NCBI RefSeq assembly: GCF_900095185.1
Contig: NZ_LT606948.1
Coordinates: 1,402,509 to 1,466,508, forward strand
Source of the DNA: Polynucleobacter necessarius
Lineage (GTDB): Bacteria > Pseudomonadota > Gammaproteobacteria > Burkholderiales > Burkholderiaceae
Length of the DNA: 64,000 bases
Direction of reading: 5' to 3'
Shown here: positions 20,859 to 30,209 of the stretch, piece by piece
How positions within the stretch are numbered: position 1 is the stretch's first letter
Layout: the number at the start of each line of letters is the position of its first letter
Notes under the pieces: generated by a model
What the model was told of the DNA's origin: nothing
Database searches by the model: none
The model's input: only the letters and a program-made list of their open reading frames with translations
Made by a program: the position numbers and the translations under genes

Positions 20859-21526
20859 ATGATGACGCCTTCGCTTCGCTGGGCCTCCGGGTCCTTTTTC
20901 CTTTTGTATTTCGCATATGTCGGACTAGTATCTCCTTACGCAAGCTTTTTTCTTGAAAAAGGCTTGAGCGCTATTGAAATCGCCGCCTTGATGTCAATGC
21001 TACAAATTACTCGTATTGTTGGCCCATTCTCTTGGGGTTGGCTATCTGACTATCTTTCTAACCGCATCGGAATCATTTGTCTATGCGCATGTTTAGCTGC
21101 TCTTGTTGTTATTAGCATCTATTTTTTGCAAAGCTACATCAGTTGTTTTGTCTGGATGTTTGTGTTGCATACAATCTTAAGTAGCTTAATGCTACTTGGT
21201 GAATGAGCCATAATCCATGCATTGTACAAAGACAATTCTTGTGATAAACGCTATGGTCGTCTACGCCTTTGGGGTTCTATTGGCTTGATGGCCATGGTGC
21301 TAAATGACTACAAAGATTGTTCTCCGGTCTAGTTCAGGTTAGAGGACAAGCTCTAATGGATACCATAATCCTATGGATTGGGCGGGAGGCGCTAGGGGGC
21401 TTATGCGCAGACTGGATATGGGAGGCTTCTCAACCCAGAGACGTATTTGTGATGTCGGCATTTGCATGCGGACTAGCGGGAATGGCGATCCAAAAACTCA
21501 GAGGGCGCCAATATCCCACCAGATAA
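20859..21526 (+). pseudogene. MFS permease pseudogene (3-phenylpropionate transporter-like)
   Basis: The N-terminal third is clear: LYFAYVGLVSPYASFFLEKG, IAALMSMLQITRIVGPFSWG and GWLSDYLSNRIGIICLC, the MFS_1-like arrangement. A TGA interrupts near 21204 (LGE, stop, AIIHALYKDNSCDKRYGRLR), the middle of the protein is missing, and the last helices reappear in another frame (VQVRGQAL, ALGGLCADWIWEASQPRDVF, GLAGMAIQKLRGR). About 670 of an expected 1150 bases remain. The substrate cannot be inferred. It starts 11 bases after aroC and may have been transcribed with it. Confidence 0.85.
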
Positions 21527-21542
21527 AATATTACGGATTGAT

Positions 21543-22339
21543 TTATTGAATCTTTGCTTTTGCGCGAAGTTTTTGCATCATTTCTGAAAACTTTGCTTTT
21601 TGCCAAGTCTGATCAGACATGATCATCTGCTTCAACTGATCCTTCAGTGCATCCAGGCTTGGTGCCTTCACGTCCCGCGCATCAATCATCTTGATGATGT
21701 GCCAGCCGAACTGAGATTTCACAGGCTTGTCTGTAATTTGACCATTTTTCAGTTGAACCATAGCTTTAGAAAACTCTGGCGCCAAAGCTTTGGCACTCGC
21801 CCACCCTAGATCACCACCATTTTTCGCAGAACCTGGATCACTAGTTTTTTAGCCTTTGCAATTTCTTCAAAATTAGCGCCTGACTTTAGTTGTGCAATGA
21901 TGGCCTTAGCATCGGATGCTTTTTCAACCAAAATATGCTCTACATGATATTCCTTCCCAGAATATTGAGCTTTCACTGAGTCATAGGCAGCTTTCAGATC
22001 CGCTTCAGCAACACCTGCCCTCTCAATATAATCCTCAAAAACGGCTGCTATCAATACGCCTAGTCGAGCCTGTTCTAATTGCTTCCGTACCAATTCTTTT
22101 TGAATTACTCCGCGCTTATCTGCCTCTTGAAGTACCAATTCGCGCGTTACCAACATTGCACGTGCTTGATCGCGAACTTGAGGATTATCTGGCTGTCCAG
22201 AACGCTGCACCAATGTATCCAATTGGGTCTTTGGTATCGACTTTTCATTTACGATTACTGCGTTTTGTGCAATTACACTAGTAGAGATTAGGGTAGCGCT
22301 AAGAATACTAACGGAGAATATTTGACATTTATTAAACAT
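21543..22339 (-). pseudogene. PpiC-type periplasmic peptidyl-prolyl isomerase with a single frameshift
   Basis: Signal peptide (IFSVSILSATLISTSVIAQ) and SurA-like N-terminal region, then the parvulin domain: YHVEHILVEKASDAKAIIAQ, LKSGANFEEIAKAKK. There the frame is lost; the other frame carries SDPGSAKNGGDLGWASAKAL, APEFSKAMVQLKNGQI and QFGWHIIKMIDAR to the normal end. Everything on both sides is well preserved. The break is explained by loss of one base in a T6 run on the plus strand (21845-21850, A6 in the mRNA). It may be a very young pseudogene, or partly rescued by polymerase slippage on the A-run. Downstream of yciB and bolA, the usual Burkholderiales order. Confidence 0.85.
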
Positions 22340-22383
22340 ACTGATGTAGACGCTTAAAAAGAATTGTTTATTTTACGGGAGCC

Positions 22384-22665
22384 CTAGCTTGCATCTTCAT
22401 CTGGAGATAAGGCCGTAATCGTTAATGCGTGTATTTCGTTAGGAATATGCCGATTTAGAGCGGCATAGACAGCTTTGTGACGGGCTACTGGGTTTAAACC
22501 CTTAAATTCTGGTGCGACAATTTTTAACTTAAAGTGACCGCCTCCACTTGCCGCCCCTGCATGTCCGGCATGAAGGTGGCTCTCATCATCAATGAGGAGA
22601 CTGCTTACCTGAAAAACCTTTCGCAAGTCCTCTTCGAAATTCTGCATGCGCCGCTGATTAATCAT
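22384..22665 (-). CDS. bolA: BolA-family protein
   Basis: BolA-like proteins pair with monothiol glutaredoxins in iron-sulfur handling. The 93-residue protein carries the conserved block HAGHAGAASGGGHFKLKIVA, then the FKGLNPVARHKAVYAAL helix and IHALTITALSP. The start ATG overlaps the yciB stop by four bases (ATGA), so the two are coupled. No damage visible. Confidence 0.93.
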   Translation of the reverse strand: MINQRRMQNFEEDLRKVFQVSSLLIDDESHLHAGHAGAASGGGHFKLKIVAPEFKGLNPVARHKAVYAALNRHIPNEIHALTITALSPDEDAS

Positions 22666-23213
22666 CGTTCAGATGGGTGCTCCATATGTTTGGCAATCCA
22701 AATCCCCTGAATCACAATAAAAATCAACAACAGCCCCGTGCTGCCAAAAAGCTTAAAGTTGATCCAAGTTTCTTCCGAGTATTCAAATGCAATATAAATA
22801 TTGAGTATGCCCATAAAAAAGAAAAAAGTAGCCCATGCGATATTGAGCCGATGCCATACTGAATCTGCATTTTTTTCTTTCAAAGTAACTTGTTTGCCCA
22901 TTAGTGCCTGTATCCAGTTCTTTTGAAAAAATTGGGCGCTAATAAAAAGGGTGCCTGAGAACAGCCAATAAAGTGCTGTGGGCTTTAATTGAATAAAAGT
23001 TTTGTCGTGTAAAAAAATGGTGAGGCTACCAAATACAACAATCATTACCAAACTTACCCATTGCATGGCATCAATTTTGCGATGACGGTAATAAACCCAA
23101 AGAATCTGACCGATAGTGGCTACCATGGCAACAATAGTGGCAGTATAAATATCGCTTACTTTAAATGTGATAAAAAATAGAATGATCGGAAAGAGATCGA
23201 ATAAAAATTTCAT
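22662..23213 (-). CDS. yciB: Septation-associated inner membrane protein YciB (IspZ)
   Basis: An inner membrane protein affecting cell envelope and septum integrity. The 183-residue protein begins KFLFDLFPIILFFITFK, the YciB signature, and has five predicted transmembrane helices. It contains the conserved KPTALYWLFSGTLF and LNIAWATFFFFMG segments. Its start lies among the last bases of the msrB region and its stop overlaps bolA. Intact. Confidence 0.95.
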   Translation of the reverse strand: MKFLFDLFPIILFFITFKVSDIYTATIVAMVATIGQILWVYYRHRKIDAMQWVSLVMIVVFGSLTIFLHDKTFIQLKPTALYWLFSGTLFISAQFFQKNWIQALMGKQVTLKEKNADSVWHRLNIAWATFFFFMGILNIYIAFEYSEETWINFKLFGSTGLLLIFIVIQGIWIAKHMEHPSER

Positions 23214-23273
23214 ACGTCGATTATCCAGCTAATTAGCAATTGCTTATTGATTGAATCCACATTTTCACTGTGT

Positions 23274-23651
23274 TTAAAGCTTAGGGATGTGGAATTGATG
23301 CAATATCTCAGTCCAGTAGGTATAAATAGGACCATCATCAAATACGTGACCTAAATGCGCATCGCAGTTGGCACAACGTGCTTCAGTACGGATTATGCTA
23401 TGACTAGTGTCTCGCCTCTCTTTAATTAAAGAGACAGATTCAGGATCGTTATAGCTTGGCCATCCACAGCCAGCATCAAATTTAGTTTCTGATAAAAATA
23501 GAGGGGTATCGCAGCAAATACAGTTATAGCGCCTCTGATCCCAATGATCCTAATACTGGCTAGAAAAGGGCCTTGCAGTAACAGCTTCACAAGTTACCCG
23601 ATATTCAATATCGCTCAATGTCTGCTTATATTCTTGGTCAGATTTTTTCAT
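23274..23651 (-). pseudogene. msrB: Methionine-R-sulfoxide reductase MsrB pseudogene
   Basis: MsrB repairs oxidised methionine. From ATG 23651 the frame reads KKSDQEYKQTLSDIEYRVTC, then a TAG at 23550-23552 where a Trp is expected (Y[17 protein letters not shown]). The rest is well kept: zinc-type cysteines, [33 protein letters not shown], then [12 protein letters not shown] where TGLRYCINS is expected; that motif is present in another frame, implying a few extra bases near 23320-23328. The catalytic Cys (in RYCIN) is therefore lost. One nonsense plus one frameshift makes it inactive. Confidence 0.9.
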
Positions 23652-23682
23652 TTTGTTCACAGAAGGTAATCATCATTCAACA

Positions 23683-25151
23683 TTAGGACGAGCAGCTTAC
23701 CTCAACCACTTGTAGCTCAGATGAGGGAGATAGGGCATAGGATTCATTTTCGGGTTGCTCATCAAAGGGTTTTCCGAGGATGTCGAGAAGCTTAATTACT
23801 TCTGAGTAATCTTTTTTCTGAGCAAGTTCAATGGCATTTTGCGCAAGATGATTGCGTAACACATACTTTGGATTGACCTGATGCATTAATGTTTTACGGA
23901 CAGAATCGTTGCTGCATTCTTTGCGGAGACGAGCTATGTAGTTAAAGAACCATTGGTCAATCACTGCTCGATCGATAAAGTTATGCCTCAATGAAATCTC
24001 ATCTATCGATGTATCTATTTTGATTTCGCCAAGACTACGAAACAAATTTGTGAAATCCACTCTTGAGTCGTGCATTGCTTGTAAAAGTTGCTCAATCAGA
24101 ACTATGTCATCAGCATCTTCAGTAGCAAAGCCCAATTTCTTTCTGAATAAATCTTGCCATTTTTGTGCATAAGTAATTGAAAACCCTTCTAAAGCATCTC
24201 GCAATAAATCTTGCGCTTTCTTTTCGCTTGCATAAAGACCGACCAATGAAACCATTGCACTAGCAAGGCAGGCCATATTCCAGTGCATGATTTGTGGTTG
24301 CCGATGATATGCGTAGCGCGGCCGCCTTGATCGCTATGATTGCATATATGATCAATCTGAAACTGATCCAAAAATCCAAAAGGGCCATAATCAATAGTCA
24401 GACCTAGTACGCTGATATTGTCGCTATTCAGAACGCCGTGACAAAAACCAACTGATTGCCACTGAGCGACTAGTGGTGCATTACGTTCGCATATATGCGT
24501 AAAAAGAGATAAGTAGGGATTAGACGCGCCACGACTATCTGGATAGTGAGCGTCAATCATCAAATTGGCTAACTCTTTTAAACGCATCTCGTTTTGCAAA
24601 GATGCAAAATGCTCAAAATGACCCACCCTAACAAAACTAGGTGCCAGCCTTGCACACACTGCAGCTGTCTCCATAGTCTCCCGTCTTACAGGTAGGTCTG
24701 ATCCGACAATAGCTAGTGCCCTAGTGGTCGGAATATCTAAGGCAAACATCGCCTCGCTACACACAAACTCTCTAATGGAGGATCGCAATACAGCACGACC
24801 ATCACCCATCCTTGAAAATCGAGTAATTCCGGCTCCCTTCAACTGTAACTCCTGGCCAGCAATATCGCCCAACAAAATTGCTCGACCATCCCCAAGCTGA
24901 CCAGCCCAAACCCCGAATTGGTGACCGCTATAAACCGTAGCAATTGGATCGGAGAATTGGTGGTTTGTAGTTGATAGCTTATTTCCCGATAAAACCTCTA
25001 GCCACGCTTGATCGATTGGTAAATTTTTAGCGTCAAGATCAATGCCAATCAGTTTGGCTGACGATGGAGAGAGGGCAACCCAATAAGGATTGGGTATCGA
25101 AGTAGGAGGAGTTGCTTGGCAGACATCATGGCCACGAAGAGTAAAAGCCAT
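23683..25151 (-). pseudogene. selO: Protein adenylyltransferase SelO (YdiU) with one frameshift
   Basis: SelO is a pseudokinase-fold enzyme that AMPylates proteins during redox stress. The N-terminal 290 residues are intact, with [38 protein letters not shown] and the active-site region [22 protein letters not shown]. After CNHSDQGGR the frame is wrong; one extra base in GCGCGG near 24316-24322 explains it, because the other frame continues [18 protein letters not shown] and runs to the normal end with HQVNPKYVLRNHLAQNAI. A C-terminal CSS matches SelO. A single recent indel; everything else is preserved. Confidence 0.92.
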
Positions 25152-25205
25152 GGGCTTATTCTAGGGGGATTGCCTATTCTACGTACATGCCTCTAAAATT
25201 AACCC

Positions 25206-25651
25206 GTGAGTAAACAAGTCCAAATCGATCCTCAGACCCACCTTGGGGTACGCTGTCTGAGTCCCGAAATGGGTAAGGGCGAGAGATTCTTTTAGCCCTT
25301 AAACCTCCTGAACATAACAACATCTGGGAAGTTGCCCATGGCGGTGTTTTGCTCACACTTATGGATGTTGCTATGGCTGTAGCTGCTCGTTCTGGTGAAC
25401 CAGCAGAACGAAGTGTTGTCACTATTGGGATGAAAAACAATTTTATGCAGGCCGCAACAGGTGTTCTTAGGATAAAAGTAGATTCTGTAAGAAGAACCGC
25501 AACGATGGCCTTTTACGCGGCAAAGTTATACAACGACCAAGGCGAGATCTGCTGCATGGCCACTGGCACGTTTAAGCACCTAAAGCGCTTAGCGACTCGC
25601 AATGCAGAATTTATAGTGCTAATGATAACGTCATTGGCCCACTGCTCCTGA
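25206..25651 (+). pseudogene. PaaI-type (hotdog-fold) thioesterase pseudogene
   Basis: GTG 25206 opens SKQVQIDPQTHLGVRCLSPE and MGKGERFF, then TAG. Loss of one T in the run at 25290-25293 explains it: the next frame gives LALKPPEHNNIWEVAHGGVL, LTLMDVAMAVAARSGEPAER, GMKNNFMQAATGVLRIK and CCMATGTFKHLKRL. The HGGVLLTLMDVAMA helix is the hotdog signature of PaaI/YdiI thioesterases that hydrolyse acyl-CoA. Only this one lesion is obvious. Its 3' end overlaps the end of the convergent NRDE pseudogene. Confidence 0.85.
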
Positions 25652-26312
25652 AGCATTAAAACGGCGCTCAACCAATTCAAACTGTCCATCTTTTCTCACT
25701 CTGAGAACGGTGCTTGGTCGGCATTTTTTAACTGACCTTGGTCCATGGCTAGCGTTTGAGCAAAAGCAGCGATACGATGATTCACCTTTGGCTACGGCGT
25801 ATCTAGCATTGCATTTGACAAGCCATAAACACCTGCCTCAAGAGCCTGTTGTGGGAAGACTTGACGTGGACGTATGCTTTGGCCGCATCATCATGCGGTT
25901 ACTCACCCAATGCATTTCAGCTTTACCTGGATCACTAAGATCTGCCATCAAAAGATTAAAAAACCGTTGTATGTCTGAAAACGCTTTGAATTACCATGAA
26001 TAAACTCGTGAGGCCTATCCTTACTGGTTAGATACATCAAGGATAGTTTTCGCCACGCGTTCTCGCATCAGGATTGTTCTCGCTGGGTGCTCTTACATTG
26101 GTAATGGCGGCAAACTTGCCCGTTTTTGTAAAACCGAGCCAAGTACCAGGACTACCCAGAACATCCGCGCGATCTCTTCCAGCGAGTATGTAAGGGTGCT
26201 CTGACCACCAGCTTACGCCGTCGGTATCTCGCTCATACAAGTCATCGCGATTTGCCGCTACTACCAACGAGTATTCTGGATGAGAATTCCAAGCAAAAAG
26301 AATGAGGCACAT
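25631..26312 (-). pseudogene. NRDE-family (TANGO2-like) protein pseudogene
   Basis: The start is intact: MCLILFAWNSHPEYSLVVAA, NRDDLYERDTDGVSWW and the NRDE signature region ILAGRDRADVLGSPGTWLGF, then AITNVRAPSENNPDARTRGE. The frame then ends (NYP, stop); the continuation TSKDRPHEFIHGNSKRFQTY and LLMADLSDPGKAEMHWVSN is in another frame, followed by a stretch in disorder and a C-terminal RKDGQFELVERRFNA ending at 25631. At least two frameshifts and one stop. The function of this family in bacteria is not established. Confidence 0.8.
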
Positions 26313-26320
26313 ATAAGCTA

Positions 26321-27331
26321 TTAGATCTCGATGAGAGAGTACGGAAGTGGATCTATTGTTAATACTGGACCGTTGGGCGAAGCTAGCCGTATTTCCCCAG
26401 ATTCAAGCGCTTCAAGTTTGCATTCGATTTGTAAATGCACACATTTAGACTCATGGGGATCGCGTGCAGAAAGGACAACCATGCCAGCAGGTTGAGATTC
26501 ATCGTTTGAGTGGAATATCGCAACTCCCGGCATAAATGGACTTTCATCAATCTCCTCGCTCAATAGATGCGCTAGTTGCAAACGACGCTTGATCGCGCCA
26601 CGATACTGACTCCGAGCAACAATTTCTTGGCCAGGATAACAACCTTTTTTAAAATCGACACCAGCCACAGATTCAAAGTTAATCATTTGCGGTACAAATT
26701 TTTCTTGTGTTGCTTGAACGATTCTCGGGATAGCGCTCAAAACTTCAAGCAGATTAAAAGAAGCTAGCTTCTCGTTGTTGGACCCCTCACAATCCATTGC
26801 GGTGCTTGTTGGTGAGGCTATTAATAAGCGAGCAATTGATTGATTATTGGCTAATACGTCTGGCATACGTAGGGCGAAACTACTTGCATCCAATGCATAT
26901 TCAGTAATTCTGCTCTCAGAACCATAAAATCCTGAAATCATCCATTGATCCGAGAGATTGGTTGCTTTAACTTTAGAGCGCAGTACAAACATTGAAAGTC
27001 GCTTGGCAGTGCTTGTAGCAAGGTCTTTTGAAACAAACAAAAAAAAGTGATCATCTGCTTCTATGCTGGGCGTGAAAAGACCAATCCATGCGCTTGCTAG
27101 TAATCTACCTTTATGGCTGCAATATCCGACTAAACGAGCAGCAGAAAAACCATGGGCAATTTGGCCAGGCAAGGTGCGACTTAATCCCAAAATGGAATTT
27201 GTTAGCTGGTTTTGTAGAAAGCGTGCAGCATCTGGCCCTTCAACTAGAATCAAACCCCACTGAGTTAATTTACAAGGAAACGATGAGGGTGTGTCCAGGG
27301 GGTTGAACTGAATTTTTGAGATGTTTGTCAT
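26321..27331 (-). CDS. ygfZ: YgfZ: folate-dependent iron-sulfur cluster maintenance protein
   Basis: GcvT-like protein that helps repair or assemble certain iron-sulfur enzymes such as MiaB, using tetrahydrofolate. From ATG 27331 it is 336 residues; the upstream 16 residues of the longer frame overlap mltG and are not expected. The diagnostic motif FKKGCYPGQE with its Cys is present, as are GLILVEGPDAARFLQNQLTN at the start and NFESVAGVD before the motif. No lesion. It is divergent from mltG with only 20 bases between the start codons. A folate-using protein is retained here although folP is dead. Confidence 0.93.
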   Translation of the reverse strand: MTNISKIQFNPLDTPSSFPCKLTQWGLILVEGPDAARFLQNQLTNSILGLSRTLPGQIAHGFSAARLVGYCSHKGRLLASAWIGLFTPSIEADDHFFLFVSKDLATSTAKRLSMFVLRSKVKATNLSDQWMISGFYGSESRITEYALDASSFALRMPDVLANNQSIARLLIASPTSTAMDCEGSNNEKLASFNLLEVLSAIPRIVQATQEKFVPQMINFESVAGVDFKKGCYPGQEIVARSQYRGAIKRRLQLAHLLSEEIDESPFMPGVAIFHSNDESQPAGMVVLSARDPHESKCVHLQIECKLEALESGEIRLASPNGPVLTIDPLPYSLIEI

Positions 27332-27351
27332 GACCCTTTTATCATAGCCTG

Positions 27352-28425
27352 ATGAGCGGAAAAATTCACAGAAGATCATTATGTTTCAAGAAAAGGGCCA
27401 AGCGATATGGTCTCAGGTTTTGGTTCATCCTTTTTATTGGATTTTTATGCTTAATTTATGGCGTGTTATTTTTGGTCCCCGTAGTTCCTAGTAGGTCTCA
27501 TTTCGAGAATGGGGTTGCGTTTAAGGTCAAAATTAATCCTCAATCTGGCTTAGTCAACATTGGTAGTCAGCTGCAAGAGCAAGGGTTGTCAATCAACCCA
27601 CTAGTCCTGCAGCTTGGGGCAAGAGGTTTATTCGTCAGCTCAAAGCTAAAGCCTGGTACCTATTTGTTTCCTACGGGGGCCAGTCTTGGGCAAATTCTTT
27701 TGCAAGTTGCTCGCGGAGACAGAGTTAAAGAGAGCATTGCCATCATCCCAGGGATGAGCATATGGCAGCTAAGAAACATAATGGATAGTCACGCAGCTAT
27801 TGTGCACCAAACGAAGGGAATGAGCACTAAAGAGCTGTTACAAAGCTTAAATTTAAATTATCCAAGCGCTGAGGGCATCTTTTTGCCAGATACCTATATC
27901 TTTGACCCAGATGAGATCGATCTTCATATCTATCGTAGGGCAGCACTGGGCATGCAAAAGCATCTAAACCAAATATGGGACCAAAGAGAAGCAGGACTTC
28001 CTTTGAAAACTCCATACGAGCTCTTAGTTTTAGCGTCCATGATAGAAAAGGAGACAGGCAGATCGAGTGATCGTGACATGATTTCTGCCGTCTTTATAAA
28101 TCGCCTCAATAAGAATATGCCCCTCCAAATTGATCCTACGGTCATTTATGGATTAGGCCCAAAGTTCGATGGCAATCTGCGTAAATCAGACTTACGAAGG
28201 GATTCTCCTTACAATACATACATGCGTAAGGGTCTGCCGCCAAGTCCAATTGCTATGCCCAGCAAGGAATCTTTGCAGGCTGCTGTGCATCCTGCAAAAA
28301 GTAATGCTTTATTCTTTGTAGCTAAAGGTGACGGTAGTAGTCACTTTTCCCAAAGCCTAAAAGAACATGAGTCGGCCGTTGATCGATATCAACGGAAAAT
28401 TGCTCCCAAAAATATCGCTAATTGA
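27352..28425 (+). CDS. mltG: Endolytic murein transglycosylase MltG
   Basis: Cuts nascent glycan strands at the inner membrane and sets their length. The 357-residue protein has a basic N-terminus, one membrane anchor (FWFILFIGFLCLIYGVLFLV, about residues 24-43), a LysM-like region and the YceG catalytic domain. The catalytic Glu is in LASMIEKETG (about residue 232), followed by QIDPTVIYG and the RDSPYNTYMRKGLPPSPIA block. First gene of mltG-tmk-holB-tatD, the same order as yceG-tmk-holB-ycfH in E. coli. Confidence 0.96.
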   Translation: MSGKIHRRSLCFKKRAKRYGLRFWFILFIGFLCLIYGVLFLVPVVPSRSHFENGVAFKVKINPQSGLVNIGSQLQEQGLSINPLVLQLGARGLFVSSKLKPGTYLFPTGASLGQILLQVARGDRVKESIAIIPGMSIWQLRNIMDSHAAIVHQTKGMSTKELLQSLNLNYPSAEGIFLPDTYIFDPDEIDLHIYRRAALGMQKHLNQIWDQREAGLPLKTPYELLVLASMIEKETGRSSDRDMISAVFINRLNKNMPLQIDPTVIYGLGPKFDGNLRKSDLRRDSPYNTYMRKGLPPSPIAMPSKESLQAAVHPAKSNALFFVAKGDGSSHFSQSLKEHESAVDRYQRKIAPKNIAN

Positions 28426-28437
28426 AGATACATTGAT

Positions 28438-29076
28438 ATGAGCTCCGCTAAATCTGGTTATTTCATTAGCTTCGAGGGTCTTGATGGAGCTGGGAAGAGC
28501 ACTCACATAGAGTCATTTCGACATCTCATGCAAGACCGCTTTCCAGATATGGATGTGATGGTGACCCGAGAACCAGGGGGAACCCCTCTTGGAGAACAAT
28601 TACGCAAACTTTTGTTAGAAGCCCCTATGAATTTAGAGACGGAAGCATTGCTGATGTTTGCTGCCCGTCGAGAGCACATAGCTCAGGTTATTGAGCCAGC
28701 AATGGATGCTGGCAAAATAGTCATATCAGATCGCTTTGCTGATGCAAGCTTTGCCTACCAAGGCGGCGGTCGCGGTTTGAGTGTAGAAAAATTGAACGAT
28801 TTAGAACGTTGGGTTCAAGGTCGTGCTGATGGCACACTTTTACAACCCAATTTAACCATCCTTTTTGACTTACCAGGCGAGGTTGCTGAGTCACGTCGCT
28901 CTCAGGTGCGCGCTCCAGATAAGTTTGAAAAAATGGATTTAGATTTTTTTGAAAGAGTTCGCCAAGCATACCTTAGAAGAGCTCGTGCTAATTCAAATCG
29001 CTTTCATTTAGTTGACGCTACCCACACCACTGAAGCGATTTGGAATGGTTTAAAACAAATTCAGATTAATTTTTAA
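28438..29076 (+). CDS. tmk: Thymidylate kinase
   Basis: Phosphorylates dTMP to dTDP. The 212-residue protein has the P-loop FEGLDGAGKSTHIE, the TREPGGTPLGEQLR motif, the DRFADASFAYQGGGR LID region and FDLPGEVAESR. All key residues are present. The start follows the mltG stop by 12 bases; the stop is directly followed by the holB start. Confidence 0.97.
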   Translation: MSSAKSGYFISFEGLDGAGKSTHIESFRHLMQDRFPDMDVMVTREPGGTPLGEQLRKLLLEAPMNLETEALLMFAARREHIAQVIEPAMDAGKIVISDRFADASFAYQGGGRGLSVEKLNDLERWVQGRADGTLLQPNLTILFDLPGEVAESRRSQVRAPDKFEKMDLDFFERVRQAYLRRARANSNRFHLVDATHTTEAIWNGLKQIQINF

Positions 29077-30198
29077 GTGGATAAACAATCACAAATTGCA
29101 CCATGGTTAATGCCCTTATGGAAAAGCCTTGATTTTGCTCACATTCCAAATGCCATCCTGCTACGTGGTCAGTCTGGGATAGGGAAGTTCGCATTTTCTG
29201 TGGAATTTGCTAAGGCGCTGCTTTGTGAAAACTCTCATGCTGCTATGAGGCCTTGTAATAAATGCGAAGCTTGTCACTGGTTTGATACAGGCAATCATCC
29301 CGACTTCATTTCATTGGTTCCGGAAACTCACCGCAAACTCTTGCTTCATGCAGACTATGATTCTGATGAGATGCTAAAAAAAAGTAAATCTACGCGGGAA
29401 GAAAATGGCGAAGCAAGCGAGACAAAGGAAAAGAAAAATATTTCAATTGAAGAAACTCGCAACGCCATTGAGAATCTTGCAATAGGGTCGCATCGTGGTG
29501 GTAATCGCGTCATATTGATTTATCCACTAGAAATGCTCCGCACTGACTCTGCTAATACCTTATTAAAGTCACTCGAAGAACCCTCTGCAAACACCATATT
29601 TATTTTATTAGCAGATAGAGTGGATCGGGTATTGCCAACCATCAGGTCGCGCTGCCGTCTTTTACTAGCACCTCGCCCAGATAGAACATTAGGTTTAGCT
29701 TGGTTAAAGAATCAGCTAAATAGTATTGCCGGGCTAAAAATGAATGAGGGAGATCTCGAGACAGTCTACGATGAGCAGGGTGGGGCACCTTTTTCGGCAC
29801 TGAATTCACTCATAGCAAGTCATCAAAAAGATGACAAGGATGAGCTCACCATATCAATTCAAGCATCTCGCTACTTATTGCAATCTATGGCACAGGGAGC
29901 CAGAATAAATTGGTTAGAAGCTGCAGAGAAAACCCATAAAGCAGAATTTGCCTATTTATTAGGCAGTATGCAGCGTTGGGCTTCTGATTTGCAATCCATA
30001 TCGTTCGGTGGAAATCCTCGTTATTACCCAAAGCACTTAGCCATTCTGCAGGGCTTAGCAAAATCCATTCATACCCCCAAATTACTCTATTTCTGGAAAT
30101 TGCTAACCCAAGCACGGCGTCATGAAAATCATCCTCTAGCCAATAGAATTCAGTTGGAGGCTCTACTTGCTCAGTATCAGCAAATTTTTGGGATGTAA
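29077..30198 (+). CDS. holB: DNA polymerase III delta-prime subunit
   Basis: Clamp-loader subunit that with gamma/tau and delta loads the beta clamp. The 373-residue protein starts at a GTG immediately after the tmk stop. It has the P-loop-like GQSGIGKFAFSVEFAKALLC, the zinc-binding cysteines LC and CNKCEAC, NTLLKSLEEPSANTIFILLA and the SRC box IRSRCRLLLAP. A Lys/Glu-rich stretch at about 100-125 is probably a flexible insertion. C-terminal collar domain present. Intact. Confidence 0.94.
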   Translation: MDKQSQIAPWLMPLWKSLDFAHIPNAILLRGQSGIGKFAFSVEFAKALLCENSHAAMRPCNKCEACHWFDTGNHPDFISLVPETHRKLLLHADYDSDEMLKKSKSTREENGEASETKEKKNISIEETRNAIENLAIGSHRGGNRVILIYPLEMLRTDSANTLLKSLEEPSANTIFILLADRVDRVLPTIRSRCRLLLAPRPDRTLGLAWLKNQLNSIAGLKMNEGDLETVYDEQGGAPFSALNSLIASHQKDDKDELTISIQASRYLLQSMAQGARINWLEAAEKTHKAEFAYLLGSMQRWASDLQSISFGGNPRYYPKHLAILQGLAKSIHTPKLLYFWKLLTQARRHENHPLANRIQLEALLAQYQQIFGM

Positions 30199-30209
30199 AA
30201 TGATAAGTT

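Noticed and set aside
25206-26312. Overlapping thioesterase and NRDE pseudogenes as a single fused gene
   Set aside because: They are on opposite strands and merely overlap by about 20 bases at their 3' ends.
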